The notes: generated by a model not told the origin, from the sequence alone. Positions 8,260 through 17,130 are shown, numbered from the stretch's first letter. The stretch is DNA of 37,011 bases from Pseudomonas sp. Ant30-3 (GCF_000690905.1 NZ_JMCL01000049.1:1-37011), one strand, 5' to 3'. Numbers and translations are program-made.

Positions 8260-9048
8260 TCAAGCCACCTGCGGAACGAGTTGTGTGGTGAGCATGTGCT
8301 TGAGCAGCGCACGATACGCCAGCACACCACGGCTCTTGCCGTCGAATTGCGAAGGCGTCACGCCGGCACGGCTGGCATCGCGCAGGCGCGTGTCGACGGG
8401 AATGTAGCCTTGCCAGATCTCTTCCGGGTATTTATCGCGAAGCACGCGCAAGGTGCCCAGCGACGCCTGAGTGCGGCGGTCGAAGAGGGTCGGCACAATG
8501 CTGAAAGGCAGCGCGACTTTGCGTGAACGGTTGATCATCGCCAAGGTGTTGACCATGCGCTCAAGGCCTTTGACTGCCAGGTGTTCGGTCTGCACTGGAA
8601 TCACCAATTGCTGGCTGGCCGCCAAGGCATTGACCATCAGCAGACCGAGCAACGGCGGGCTGTCAATAACAGCGTAATCGAAGTCCTGCCACAGCTGCGC
8701 CAGACTCTTGGCAATCACCAGCCCCAGGCCACTTTGCCCCGGCGACTGGCGCTCAAGGGTGGCCAGCGCGGTGCTCGACGGCAGCAGGGAAATACTTGCG
8801 TGACTGGTCGGTAGCAGCAGTTGCCCAGGCAAACCTGCGGGCACGCTGCCCTTGTGCAGGAAAAGGTCGTAGCTGCTGTGCTCCAGGCTGTCGGGGTCAT
8901 AACCGAAGTAACTGGTCATCGAGCCGTGGGGGTCGAGATCGACCACGACCACGCGCTTGCCCGCCTCAGCCAGTAACCCGGCCAGAGCGATGGAGGAAGT
9001 GGTTTTACCAACACCACCCTTTTGATTGGCGACTGCCCAGACTCTCAT
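8260..9048 (-). CDS. parC: ParA-type ATPase for chemotaxis array positioning (ParC)
   Basis: This is a 262-residue MinD/ParA-family ATPase. The deviant Walker A is at the N-terminus (NQKGGVGKTT, signature Lys10 and Lys16), switch I is in VVVVDLDPHGSMTSYFGYD and Walker B is FDYAVIDSPP. In Vibrio and Pseudomonas the orthologue (ParC/PpfA group) places chemotaxis arrays at the pole and segregates them at division. Its position between motD and a ParP-like gene supports this role over chromosome or plasmid partition. No ParB-like gene is present. The symbol here is the chemotaxis ParC, not topoisomerase IV. Confidence 0.88.
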   Translation of the reverse strand: MRVWAVANQKGGVGKTTSSIALAGLLAEAGKRVVVVDLDPHGSMTSYFGYDPDSLEHSSYDLFLHKGSVPAGLPGQLLLPTSHASISLLPSSTALATLERQSPGQSGLGLVIAKSLAQLWQDFDYAVIDSPPLLGLLMVNALAASQQLVIPVQTEHLAVKGLERMVNTLAMINRSRKVALPFSIVPTLFDRRTQASLGTLRVLRDKYPEEIWQGYIPVDTRLRDASRAGVTPSQFDGKSRGVLAYRALLKHMLTTQLVPQVA

Positions 9049-9088
9049 TCGGATTGTTCCACCCGGCTGGATCGACCGGGAAAATAGC

Positions 9089-9979
9089 TCAACGTGTTAA
9101 TGCGGGTGACGGAGAATTGACGGCGCTCTCTCGTCCCGGCGACTTGACCGGGGTAGGTGCAGTTTGTGTGCCAGCCCGCTTCAATGCGGCGTCCGGTTGC
9201 GCATGAGCGGTACCGGTGCCGGTCAGACTGCGACGCACATCCAGATTGCGCGAAACCACCAGGACCACGCGACGATTGCGCGCGCGGCCTTCACCGGTGG
9301 CGTTGTTGGCCACCGGCTGAAATTCACCGTAACCGACCGACGCCAGTCGACCGGGGTTAACCCCTTGCATGGCCAGCATGCGCACGATGCTCGACGAACG
9401 GGCCGAGGACAGTTCCCAGTTGGTCGGGTATTGCGCAGTGCGGATTGGCTGATCGTCGGTGAAGCCTTCGACGTGAATCGGGTTATCGAACGGTTTCACG
9501 ATCGCCGCCACCTTGTCGATGATGCTGAATGCCATGTCGCTGGGCATGGCGTCGCCACTGCCGAACAACAGGCTGGAATTGAGTTCGATCTCGACCCACA
9601 GCTCATTGCCGCGCACGGTCATCTGGTTGGATTTGATCAGGTCACCGAACGCAGCGCTGATGTCATCGGCAATGCTTTTAAGCGGGTCGCTCGCGCCGGA
9701 GATACCGGCGTCGATCTGCTCGCTGTCCTTGACCAGCGGTTTGGCCGGGGTCACGGACAACGGGCGCTCGTCGCCAATCGGAATCGGCTTGAGCGCGCGA
9801 TCGGCGTCGTTGAACACGCCGACCAGGGCTTGCGAAATGACTTTGTACTTGCCTTCGTTGATCGAAGAAATGGAGTACATCACCACAAAAAAGGCGAACA
9901 GCAACGTGATGAAGTCGGCGTAAGAAACGAGCCAGCGTTCATGGTTTACATGTTCTTCACGATGCCTGCGTCGAGCCAC
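9089..9979 (-). CDS. motD: Flagellar motor stator protein MotD (MotB family)
   Basis: MotD is the peptidoglycan-anchored stator subunit that pairs with MotC. The 296-residue protein has a basic N-terminus (MARRRHREEHVNHERW). One membrane segment spans about residues 19-38 (SYADFITLLFAFFVVMYSI) and holds the expected proton-binding Asp in YADF. A periplasmic OmpA-like domain (about 115-255) includes NWELSSARSSSIVRML and ARNRRVVLVV. The tail is Pro/Thr/Ala-rich. The start is GTG at 9979 after a strong GGAGGAGGTGAA. It lies 15 bp from motC, so the pair forms one unit. Confidence 0.94.
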   Translation of the reverse strand: MARRRHREEHVNHERWLVSYADFITLLFAFFVVMYSISSINEGKYKVISQALVGVFNDADRALKPIPIGDERPLSVTPAKPLVKDSEQIDAGISGASDPLKSIADDISAAFGDLIKSNQMTVRGNELWVEIELNSSLLFGSGDAMPSDMAFSIIDKVAAIVKPFDNPIHVEGFTDDQPIRTAQYPTNWELSSARSSSIVRMLAMQGVNPGRLASVGYGEFQPVANNATGEGRARNRRVVLVVSRNLDVRRSLTGTGTAHAQPDAALKRAGTQTAPTPVKSPGRESAVNSPSPALTR

Positions 9980-9994
9980 GATTCACCTCCTCCA

Positions 9995-10735
9995 TCAATC
10001 CATGAAGCCCTGAAGCTTCAACTCGATAGAGCGAGGGTTTTCACCTTCGGCGATCGACAAAATGCCTTCGAGCAACATTTCGCGGTAACGCGACTGGCGC
10101 AAGGCAACCGACTTGAGCTTGGCGGCAATGGGCAGCAACACCAGGTTGGCGCTGGCCACACCATAGATGGTGGCGACGAACGCCACGGCAATGCCGCTGC
10201 CCAGTTGCGATGGATCGGCCAGATTGCCCATGACATGGATCAGGCCCATCACCGCACCGATGATGCCAATGGTCGGCGCGTAACCGCCCATGCTCTCGAA
10301 AAATTTCGCGGCTTCGATGTCGCGGCTTTCCTGGGTGTAGAAATCCACTTCCAGAATACTGCGAATCGCTTCCGGTTCAGCGCCATCGACCAGCAGCTGC
10401 AGGCCTTTGCGCGAGTAACTGTCAGGTTCGGCGTCTGCCACACTTTCCAGACCCAGCAAACCTTCCTTGCGTGCAGTGAGGCTCCAGTTGACGACGCGAT
10501 CGACGCCGCCCGCCAGGTCGACGCGAGGCGGAAACAGAATCCAGCCGACAATTTGCATCGCCCGCTTGAAGGCGCTCATCGGCGCTTGCAGCAGGGCTGC
10601 GCCGACGGTGCCGCCGATCACGATCAACGCTGCCGGGCCGTTGGCCAGCGCGCCAAGGTGACCGCCTTCGAGGTAGTTGCCGCCGATGATGGCGACGAAC
10701 GCCATGATGATCCCGATCAGGCTGAGTACATCCAT
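9995..10735 (-). CDS. motC: Flagellar motor stator protein MotC (MotA family)
   Basis: MotC forms the second stator of Pseudomonas with MotD and converts ion flow into torque on FliG. The 246-residue protein has four membrane segments: two near the N-terminus (about 3-20 and 33-50) and two after the cytoplasmic loop (YAPTIGIIGAVMGLIHVM and GIAVAFVATIYGVASANLVLLP). The cytoplasmic loop carries charged residues expected to face the rotor. The ATG at 10735 overlaps the cheB stop by one base (TGATG). A GTG 9 bp upstream is in frame but less likely. Confidence 0.94.
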   Translation of the reverse strand: MDVLSLIGIIMAFVAIIGGNYLEGGHLGALANGPAALIVIGGTVGAALLQAPMSAFKRAMQIVGWILFPPRVDLAGGVDRVVNWSLTARKEGLLGLESVADAEPDSYSRKGLQLLVDGAEPEAIRSILEVDFYTQESRDIEAAKFFESMGGYAPTIGIIGAVMGLIHVMGNLADPSQLGSGIAVAFVATIYGVASANLVLLPIAAKLKSVALRQSRYREMLLEGILSIAEGENPRSIELKLQGFMD

Positions 10736-11868
10736 CAGATACACGCCTCGACCAGGTGACGGCCAATATCGTCAAGACCGTAGACCGCGTCGGCGAGGTC
10801 GGCTTTGACGATGGCCATCGGCATGCCGTAGATCACGCAGCTCGCTTCATCCTGAGCCCAGATTGCACTGCCGCCCTGCTTGAGCAGACGTGCGCCTTCG
10901 CGACCGTCGGCACCCATGCCGGTCAACACCACCGCCAGAACCTTGTCACCGTAGGACTTCGCGGCCGAACCGAACGTGATGTCCACGCACGGCTTGTAAT
11001 TGAGGCGCTCGTCGCCCGGCAGAATCTTCACCGCACCACGGCCGTCAATCATCATTTGCTTGCCGCCCGGCGCCAGCAGCGCCAGGCCAGGACGCAGGAT
11101 GTCGCCATCCTCGGCTTCCTTGACATTGATGCGGCAGAGTTTGTCCAGACGTTCGGCGAAAGCCTTGGTGAACGCCGCGGGCATATGCTGAATTAACACG
11201 ATCGGCGCTGGGAAGTTGGCCGGCAATTGCGTCAAGACACGCTGCAGCGCAACCGGTCCGCCGGTGGATGTACCGATGGCTACCAGTTTATAGGCTTTGC
11301 GTTTGGGCGACGGAGACGACGGACTGGCCGCAGGCGCGCGGGTCGGGGTCGGCGCAGGAGCCGGACGTGCCGGTGCCGTGCTCGCGTAACTGCTGCTGGC
11401 ACTAGCGGGTGCCGGCGCGGTAACTGGCGCAACCACCGGAGCCGGGGCGTTGTATGTGCTGACGCGACGATTGCTGCGCGAAATGCTCAGAATCTTTTCG
11501 CACAGCAGCTGTTTGACCTTGTCGGGGTTACGCGAAATATCTTCGAAATTTTTCGGCAGGAAATCAACCGCGCCGGCGTCCAGCGCATCCAGAGTTACGC
11601 GGGCGCCTTCGTGAGTCAGCGAGGAGAACATCAGGACCGGCGTCGGGCAGCGTTGCATGATGTGACGCACGGCCGTGATGCCATCCATCATCGGCATCTC
11701 GTAGTCCATGGTGATCACATCGGGCTTGAGGGCGAGCGCCTGATCGATTGCTTCTTTACCGTTGGTCGCCGTGCCGACGACTTGGATGTTTGGATCCGCT
11801 GAAAGAATTTCCGAGACGCGGCGGCGAAAAAACCCCGAATCGTCCACCACCAGGACTTTGACTGCCAT
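10735..11868 (-). CDS. cheB: Chemotaxis response regulator/protein-glutamate methylesterase CheB
   Basis: CheB removes methyl groups from receptor glutamates and deamidates glutamines, so it drives adaptation. The 377-residue protein has an N-terminal receiver domain (phosphoacceptor Asp55 in VITMDYEMP, acidic pair D9-D10) and an Ala/Pro/Ser-rich linker (about residues 140-190). The methylesterase domain has a visible catalytic triad: Ser202 in GTSTGGP, His229 in IQHMP and Asp322 in GADGREG. The partner methyltransferase CheR is not in this window. The gap to cheA is 51 bp. Confidence 0.96.
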   Translation of the reverse strand: MAVKVLVVDDSGFFRRRVSEILSADPNIQVVGTATNGKEAIDQALALKPDVITMDYEMPMMDGITAVRHIMQRCPTPVLMFSSLTHEGARVTLDALDAGAVDFLPKNFEDISRNPDKVKQLLCEKILSISRSNRRVSTYNAPAPVVAPVTAPAPASASSSYASTAPARPAPAPTPTRAPAASPSSPSPKRKAYKLVAIGTSTGGPVALQRVLTQLPANFPAPIVLIQHMPAAFTKAFAERLDKLCRINVKEAEDGDILRPGLALLAPGGKQMMIDGRGAVKILPGDERLNYKPCVDITFGSAAKSYGDKVLAVVLTGMGADGREGARLLKQGGSAIWAQDEASCVIYGMPMAIVKADLADAVYGLDDIGRHLVEACI

Positions 11869-11919
11869 AAAAACTCCGTTAGGCGGGGGCGAGGCTTTGA
11901 TCGCCCCGCTCCCCCAGAA

Positions 11920-14166
11920 TCAAATACGCCGTGCGGCGTAACGCTTGAGCATGCTCGGCACATCGAGAATCAGCGCAATGCGCCCGTCACCGGTGATGGT
12001 GGCGCCGGACATGCCCGGGGTTCCCTGAAGCATTTTGCCCAATGGCTTGATGACCACTTCTTCCTGGCCCACCAACTGATCGACGACAAAGCCGATCCGC
12101 TGGGTGCCCACCGAAAGGATCACCACATGGCCTTCTCGCTGCTCTTCGTGAGCGGCGGAGCTGACCAGCCAGCGCTTGAGGTAAAACAGTGGCAGCGCCT
12201 TGTCGCGCACGATCACCACTTCCTGACCGTCCACCACGTTGGTACGCGACAGGTCGAGGTGGAAAATCTCGTTGACGTTGACCAGCGGGAACGCGAAGGC
12301 CTGATTGCCCAGCATGACCATCAGCGTCGGCATGATCGCCAGGGTCAGCGGGACCTTGATCACGATCTTCGAGCCCTTGCCCTTGGTCGAATAGATATTG
12401 ATGGTGCCGTTGAGCTGGGCGATCTTGGTTTTCACCACGTCCATGCCTACGCCACGACCGGACACGTCGGAAATCTCGGTCTTGGTCGAGAAGCCCGGCG
12501 CAAAAATCAGGTTGAAGCAGTCCGACTCGCTCAGGCGGTCTGCCGCATCCTTGTCCATCAGGCCTTTCTTCACGGCAATGCCGCGCAGTACGTCGGCGTC
12601 CATGCCTTTGCCGTCATCGGAAATGGACAGCAGGATATGGTCGCCTTCCTGTTCAGCAGACAGGATGACCTTGCCGCTGCGGGGCTTGCCCATCGCTTCG
12701 CGTTCGGCCGGCTCTTCGATACCGTGGTCGACCGAGTTGCGCACCAAGTGGACCAGCGGATCGGCGAGGGCCTCGACGAGGTTCTTATCGAGGTCGGTTT
12801 CTTCGCCGACCAGTTCCAGGTTGATCTCTTTCTTGAGCTGGCGAGCCAGGTCGCGAACCAGACGCGGGAAGCGCCCGAAGACCTTCTTGATCGGTTGCAT
12901 CCGCGTCTTCATGACCGCGGTTTGCAGATCAGCGGTGACTACGTCAAGGTTCGACACCGCCTTGGACATGGCCTCGTCGGCGCTGTTGGCACCTAGACGA
13001 ACCAGGCGGTTACGCACCAGCACCAGCTCGCCAACCATGTTCATGATTTCGTCGAGGCGTGCAGTGTCGACCCGTACCGTGGTTTCCGCTTCACTAGGGG
13101 GTTTGTCCGCAGATGGCGCGGCCGGAGCACGGGCCGGCGCTGGAGCAGCAGCCTTCGGTGCTTCGACTTTCGGTGCGGGCGCCTTGGCGGCAGAAGCCGC
13201 GGCTTTGGCGACGGGCGCGGCCACAGTGGAAGCAGCCGATCCGGTGCCGACTTCGGTGAACTTGCCTTTACCGTGCAGGTCGTCCAGCAGCGATTCGAAC
13301 TCGTGATCGGAGATCAGATCGCCGCCGGCCGCTGCAGCCTTGGGAGCAGCCGGTGTCGGGACTGAGGCAATCGCCGATTCCAGCGCGCCAACGGCGAAGT
13401 TGCCTTTGCCGTGCAACTGGTCGAGCAGTGCTTCGAATTCGTCGTCGGTGATGTCGGAGCTGTCGCCCGCGGCTTTCGGCGCGGCTGGAGCGGCTGGTGC
13501 CGCAGGGACAGTGACCGCATCAATGGCGAACTGACCTTTGCCATGCAACTGATCGAGCAACGATTCGAATTCGTCGTCGGTGATTTCGTCGCTCGCCGCG
13601 CTACCGCTAGCAGCAGGAGCAGGAGCAGGAGCAGATGCCGGCGCCTCAGCCTGTGCCTTGACGGCATTCAGTGAGTCCAGCAGTTGTTCGAATTCATTGT
13701 CAGTGATGTCGCCCGAATCGCTTTCGGCGACCGGTTCTGTAACCACCTCAGCAGCAGGAGCGACTTCATCGGCGCTCTGCGGTTCTGCCAGACGTGCCAG
13801 CGCCGCCAGCAATTCAGGGGTCGCGGCCGTGACCGGGCTGCGTTCGCGGACTTCGGTAAACATCGCGTTTACTGCGTCCAGTGCTTCGAGAACCACGTCC
13901 ATCAGTTCCGAGTCGACGCGACGCTCACCCTTGCGCAGGATGTCGAAGACGTTCTCGGCGATGTGACAGCACTCCACCAGCTCATTGAGCTGGAGGAAGC
14001 CGGCGCCTCCTTTTACAGTGTGAAAACCGCGAAAAATTGCATTGAGCAGATCCGCATCATCCGGTCGGCTTTCCAGCTCGACCAACTGTTCGGACAGCTG
14101 CTCTAGAATCTCGCCGGCCTCAACCAGGAAATCCTGAAGGATCTCTTCATCGGCGCCGAAGCTCAT
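11920..14166 (-). CDS. cheA: Chemotaxis histidine kinase CheA with repeat-containing linker
   Basis: CheA autophosphorylates in response to receptors and passes phosphate to CheY and CheB. The 748-residue protein has an N-terminal Hpt (P1) domain with His49 in FRGFHTVKGG, a dimerisation region (about 360-420), an ATPase domain (N box HLVRNSVDHGIE near 473, DDGKGMD near 517, GRGVGMDVVK near 570) and a C-terminal CheW-like P5 domain. The region between P1 and dimerisation (about 120-355) shows no recognisable P2 CheY-binding domain. Instead it is Ala/Pro-rich and carries four copies of an acidic motif. Such a region could be the segment recognised by ParP/ParC in polar arrays; this is inference. 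Confidence 0.96.
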   Translation of the reverse strand: MSFGADEEILQDFLVEAGEILEQLSEQLVELESRPDDADLLNAIFRGFHTVKGGAGFLQLNELVECCHIAENVFDILRKGERRVDSELMDVVLEALDAVNAMFTEVRERSPVTAATPELLAALARLAEPQSADEVAPAAEVVTEPVAESDSGDITDNEFEQLLDSLNAVKAQAEAPASAPAPAPAASGSAASDEITDDEFESLLDQLHGKGQFAIDAVTVPAAPAAPAAPKAAGDSSDITDDEFEALLDQLHGKGNFAVGALESAIASVPTPAAPKAAAAGGDLISDHEFESLLDDLHGKGKFTEVGTGSAASTVAAPVAKAAASAAKAPAPKVEAPKAAAPAPARAPAAPSADKPPSEAETTVRVDTARLDEIMNMVGELVLVRNRLVRLGANSADEAMSKAVSNLDVVTADLQTAVMKTRMQPIKKVFGRFPRLVRDLARQLKKEINLELVGEETDLDKNLVEALADPLVHLVRNSVDHGIEEPAEREAMGKPRSGKVILSAEQEGDHILLSISDDGKGMDADVLRGIAVKKGLMDKDAADRLSESDCFNLIFAPGFSTKTEISDVSGRGVGMDVVKTKIAQLNGTINIYSTKGKGSKIVIKVPLTLAIMPTLMVMLGNQAFAFPLVNVNEIFHLDLSRTNVVDGQEVVIVRDKALPLFYLKRWLVSSAAHEEQREGHVVILSVGTQRIGFVVDQLVGQEEVVIKPLGKMLQGTPGMSGATITGDGRIALILDVPSMLKRYAARRI
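13258..13713 (-). repeat. Four-copy DDEFExLLDxLHGKG repeat within cheA
   Basis: CheA residues about 152-168, 192-213, 237-257 and 282-303 carry copies of a motif with consensus DxITDDEFExLLDxLHGKGxF, separated by 24-28-residue Ala/Pro-rich spacers. The first copy is degenerate (DNEFEQLLDSLNAV). The DNA repeats are visible too, for example the recurring TTCGAATTCGTCGTCGGTGA around 13430 and 13565. Confidence 0.9.
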
Positions 14167-14187
14167 TAAGGGGGTGCTCCTACAGGT

Positions 14188-14218
14188 CTAAAAACCTAAA
14201 AAACCTAAAATTCTAAAA
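14188..14218. repeat. Short A/T-rich direct repeats between cheZ and cheA
   Basis: CTAAAA units start at 14188, 14196, 14205 and 14213, spaced 8, 9 and 8 bases. On the transcribed strand they read as four TTTTAG units, the first being the cheZ stop region. They fill most of the 46-bp gap before cheA. Function is unknown; the run is far more AT-rich than its surroundings. Confidence 0.7.
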
Positions 14219-15001
14219 CCCTAGGCTGGATAGCAAATCGTCCACATCGTCCTGACCGGACACAACGTCTTCTCTTTTATCGGCATGAATCTGCGGACCT
14301 TCACCCTGAGAGAGATGTTTTTGCGGATCTTTTTCTTGAAGCATCGCATCACGATCATGTTCGATGCCCGCGAAGCGGTCCACCTGACTGGCCATGAGCA
14401 CGAGCTTGAGCAAATTGCTTTCAACTTCGGTGACCAGCTGGGTCACACGCTTGATCACTTGGCCGGTGAGGTCCTGATAATCCTGAGCAAGCAGGATGTC
14501 GTTGAGGTTGCTCGCTACCACGCGATTGTCAGCGCTGCTGCGTGTCAGGAAACCGTCGACTCGCCGGGCCAGTTCGCGGAACTCTTCAGCCCCGACCTCT
14601 CGACGCATGAACCGTCCCCAATCCGCGCTCAGCGCCTGCGCTTCTTCGCTCAGGCCGTTGACCAGTGGCGTGGCGTTTTCAACCAGGTCCATGGTGCGGT
14701 TGGCGGCGGCCTCGGTCAGCTTGACCACATAACCCAGACGCTCGGTGGCGTCTGTTATCTGGGACACTTCCTCGGCTTGCGGCATGTGCGGGTCAATCTG
14801 GAAATTGACGATCGCGCTGTGCAGCTCGCGTGTGAGTTTGCCCACTTCCTGATACAGGCCGCGGTCACGGGTCTGATTGAGCTCATGGATCAGTTGCACC
14901 GCGTCGCCGAACCTGCCTTTTTCAAGGCTTTCGACCAGCTCGACCGCGTGTTTTTTCAGGGTCGATTCAAAATCGCCCTGTGAAGATTCGTTGTTGTCCA
15001 T
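14213..15001 (-). CDS. cheZ: CheY phosphatase CheZ
   Basis: CheZ dephosphorylates CheY-P and ends the signal. The 262-residue protein is mainly helical and includes the conserved catalytic region LLAQDYQDLTGQVIKRV (about residues 155-171; the DLTGQ core holds the active Gln). The C-terminal CheY-binding helix is DDVDDLLSSLGF, the family hallmark. The ATG at 15001 follows GGGGGAG; the upstream in-frame extension of 10 residues overlaps the cheY end and is rejected. It lies 22 bp after cheY. Confidence 0.94.
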   Translation of the reverse strand: MDNNESSQGDFESTLKKHAVELVESLEKGRFGDAVQLIHELNQTRDRGLYQEVGKLTRELHSAIVNFQIDPHMPQAEEVSQITDATERLGYVVKLTEAAANRTMDLVENATPLVNGLSEEAQALSADWGRFMRREVGAEEFRELARRVDGFLTRSSADNRVVASNLNDILLAQDYQDLTGQVIKRVTQLVTEVESNLLKLVLMASQVDRFAGIEHDRDAMLQEKDPQKHLSQGEGPQIHADKREDVVSGQDDVDDLLSSLGF

Positions 15002-15023
15002 AGCTCCCCCGTGGCGCCGTTTC

Positions 15024-15395
15024 TCAGCCAATGCGTTCGAAAATCTTCTCGATCTTGTCTTTCAACGCCTGGGCCGTGAAGGGCTTGACCACATAGCCGT
15101 TAACACCGGCCTGGGCCGCTTCGATGATCTGCTCGCGCTTGGCTTCAGCGGTCACCATCAGCACCGGCAGGTGCTTGAGCTTTTCATCGGCGCGCACGTG
15201 GCGCAGCAGGTCGATACCGGTCATGCCAGGCATGTTCCAGTCTGTTACCAGAAAGTCGATGCTGCCGCTGTTGAGAACCGGAATGGCGGTGGTGCCATCG
15301 TCAGCCTCGACCGTGTTGGTGAACCCAAGGTCACGCAACAGGTTTTTTATGATCCGCCGCATCGTTGAGAAGTCATCAACGATGAGGATTTTCAT
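15024..15395 (-). CDS. cheY: Chemotaxis response regulator CheY
   Basis: CheY-P binds FliM (and FliN) at the motor switch to change rotation. The 123-residue single receiver domain shows the acidic pair D7-D8, phosphoacceptor Asp52 ([10 protein letters not shown]), Thr in MVTAEAK and Lys in YVVKPF. The start is placed at ATG 15395, which gives the usual MKILIVDDF beginning. However, a TTG at 15407 has the better GGAGG at 5-base spacing and would add MDKN, so the true start is not settled. It is the first gene after fliA, with a 166-bp gap. Confidence 0.95.
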   Translation of the reverse strand: MKILIVDDFSTMRRIIKNLLRDLGFTNTVEADDGTTAIPVLNSGSIDFLVTDWNMPGMTGIDLLRHVRADEKLKHLPVLMVTAEAKREQIIEAAQAGVNGYVVKPFTAQALKDKIEKIFERIG

Positions 15396-15432
15396 GTTCT
15401 TGTCCAATTCGACCTCCAAGCAGTCTTAAACA

Positions 15433-15449
15433 CGCCCAGCACCTGGGCG
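15433..15449 (-). terminator. Possible weak terminator hairpin after fliA
   Basis: On the minus strand CGCCCAG-GTG-CTGGGCG forms a 7-bp stem with a 3-base loop, followed by TGTTTAAG. It lies between fliA and cheY. The T-run is only three bases, so it could be a weak terminator, an attenuator or just a hairpin in the cheY leader. Confidence 0.35.
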
Positions 15450-15561
15450 CGCCACTTCAATCAATCCGGCAAACACTCGATGACTGTCTGGAGCACAGCA
15501 GATCGAGACCGGCGCGGTTCAACACCACACCAGCCACGTTCGCAGTGTCCCCACACTGCCT

Positions 15562-16302
15562 TCAGCGCGCTCGCCACTCCCCCAAACGCCCCCGCAAACG
15601 GGCCGCGCACTGGCTATGTAACTGGCTGACCCGGGATTCACTAACCCCCAGGACCTCGCCGATTTCCTTGAGATTCAGCTCTTCGTCGTAGTACAACGCC
15701 AACACCAGCCGCTCACGCTCCGGCAAATTGGCAATCGCGTCCGCCAGCGCCGCCTGGAAGCGTTCATCTTCCAGATCGCGTGACGGCTCCATGTGTGCAC
15801 TCGCGCCGTCCTCGTGCAGCCCTTCGTGTTCGCCGTCCTGCAACAGGTCGTCGAAACTGAATAAACGGCTACCCAGGGTATCGTTCAAAATCCCGTAGTA
15901 ATCATCGAGACTCAATTGGAGTTCGGCCGCAACTTCGTGATCTTTAGCGTCACGACCGGTTTTAGCTTCAATCGAGCGAATTGCGTCGCTGACCATGCGC
16001 GTATTGCGGTGGACCGAGCGAGGTGCCCAGTCGCCCTTGCGAACTTCGTCGAGCATCGCGCCGCGGATCCGAATGCCCGCGTACGTTTCGAAACTCGCGC
16101 CTTTGCTGGCGTCGTATTTGGTCGACACTTCGAGCAGCCCGATCATCCCGGCCTGAATCAGATCTTCAACCTGGACACTGGCCGGCAGACGCGCCAGCAA
16201 GTGATAGGCAATGCGCTTGACCAGTGGCGCGTAACGCTCGATCAACTCGTACTGCGCGTCAGGTGCCGACTTCTTGTAAACGTTGTAACCGGTGGCTGTC
16301 AT
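15562..16302 (-). CDS. fliA: RNA polymerase sigma-28 factor FliA
   Basis: FliA directs transcription of late flagellar and chemotaxis genes and is held by the anti-sigma factor FlgM until the hook is finished. The 246-residue protein has region 2 (ERYAPLVKRIAYHLLARLPASVQVEDLIQAGMIGLLEV), region 3 and region 4 (NLPERERLVLALYYDEELNLKEIGEVLGVSESRVSQLHSQ) in the right order. The ATG at 16302 overlaps the fleN stop by 4 bp; the 41-residue upstream extension lies within fleN and is not real. FlgM is not in this window. Confidence 0.96.
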   Translation of the reverse strand: MTATGYNVYKKSAPDAQYELIERYAPLVKRIAYHLLARLPASVQVEDLIQAGMIGLLEVSTKYDASKGASFETYAGIRIRGAMLDEVRKGDWAPRSVHRNTRMVSDAIRSIEAKTGRDAKDHEVAAELQLSLDDYYGILNDTLGSRLFSFDDLLQDGEHEGLHEDGASAHMEPSRDLEDERFQAALADAIANLPERERLVLALYYDEELNLKEIGEVLGVSESRVSQLHSQCAARLRGRLGEWRAR

Positions 16303-17129
16303 ATCACGGGTCCTGCGGTCTGTTGCACGAGGCGCTCGACGAAAAATTCCAGATGCCCACGCGGGTTGGCGGGCAATGGCCAGGTATCGACCTTTTGCGC
16401 GATAGCCTTGAAAGCCAGGGAGCACTTGGAACGCGGGAACGCTTCGTAGACGGCGCGCTGTTTTTGCACCGCCTTGCGTACACTTTCGTCATACGGCACT
16501 GCACCGACGTACTGCAAAGCGACGTCGAGGAAGCGGTCTGTGACTTTGGTCAACTTGGCGAAAAGGTTGCGCCCTTCCTGCGGGCTCTGGGCCATGTTGG
16601 CCAGGACGCGGAAGCGGTTCATGCCGTAATCGCGGTTCAGCAGTTTGATCAGCGCGTAGGCGTCCGTGATCGAGGTCGGCTCGTCGCACACCACCAGCAA
16701 CACTTCTTGCGCGGCGCGAACAAAACTGACCACCGAGTCACCAATACCCGCAGCGGTGTCGATGACCAGCACATCGAGATTGTCGCCGATATCGCTGAAC
16801 GCCTGGATCAGGCCGGCGTGTTGTGCCGGGCTCAGATGAACCATGCTCTGAGTGCCGGACGCGGCAGGGACGATGCGAATTCCGCCAGGCCCTTGCAACA
16901 ATACGTCGCGCAGTTCACAGCGGCCTTCGATCACGTCGGCCAGAGTACGTTTGGGTGTCAGCCCCAACAGAACGTCGACGTTCGCCAGCCCCAGATCGGC
17001 GTCCAGCAGCATGACGCGCCGGCCGAGCTCAGCTAGAGCCAGGGACAAGTTCACTGACACGTTAGTCTTGCCGACGCCACCTTTGCCGCCGGTCACCGCG
17101 ATCACCTGTACGGGATGCATGCTGCCCAT
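16299..17129 (-). CDS. fleN: Flagellar number regulator FleN (FlhG)
   Basis: FleN is a MinD-like ATPase that limits polar flagella to the right number and antagonises the master activator FleQ. The 276-residue protein has the deviant Walker A GGKGGVGKTN (signature Lys16, Lys21), MLLDADLGLANVDVLLG with the conserved switch Asp, and Walker B LVIDTAAG. A start at ATG 17129 is assumed; ATG 17120 is in frame. The start lies one base after the stop of a small upstream ORF, and its 3' end overlaps fliA, so the block flhF-fleN-fliA is probably cotranscribed. Confidence 0.95.
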   Translation of the reverse strand: MGSMHPVQVIAVTGGKGGVGKTNVSVNLSLALAELGRRVMLLDADLGLANVDVLLGLTPKRTLADVIEGRCELRDVLLQGPGGIRIVPAASGTQSMVHLSPAQHAGLIQAFSDIGDNLDVLVIDTAAGIGDSVVSFVRAAQEVLLVVCDEPTSITDAYALIKLLNRDYGMNRFRVLANMAQSPQEGRNLFAKLTKVTDRFLDVALQYVGAVPYDESVRKAVQKQRAVYEAFPRSKCSLAFKAIAQKVDTWPLPANPRGHLEFFVERLVQQTAGPVI

Positions 17130-17130
17130 G

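Noticed and set aside
9164..10759. A 531-residue plus-strand open frame opposite motC/motD
   Set aside because: Antisense shadow of well-supported stator genes with no family features and no ribosome site of note.
16303..16425. A 41-residue N-terminal extension of FliA
   Set aside because: It lies within fleN and is not conserved in sigma-28 proteins; the internal ATG at 16302 overlaps the fleN stop in the usual ATGA way.
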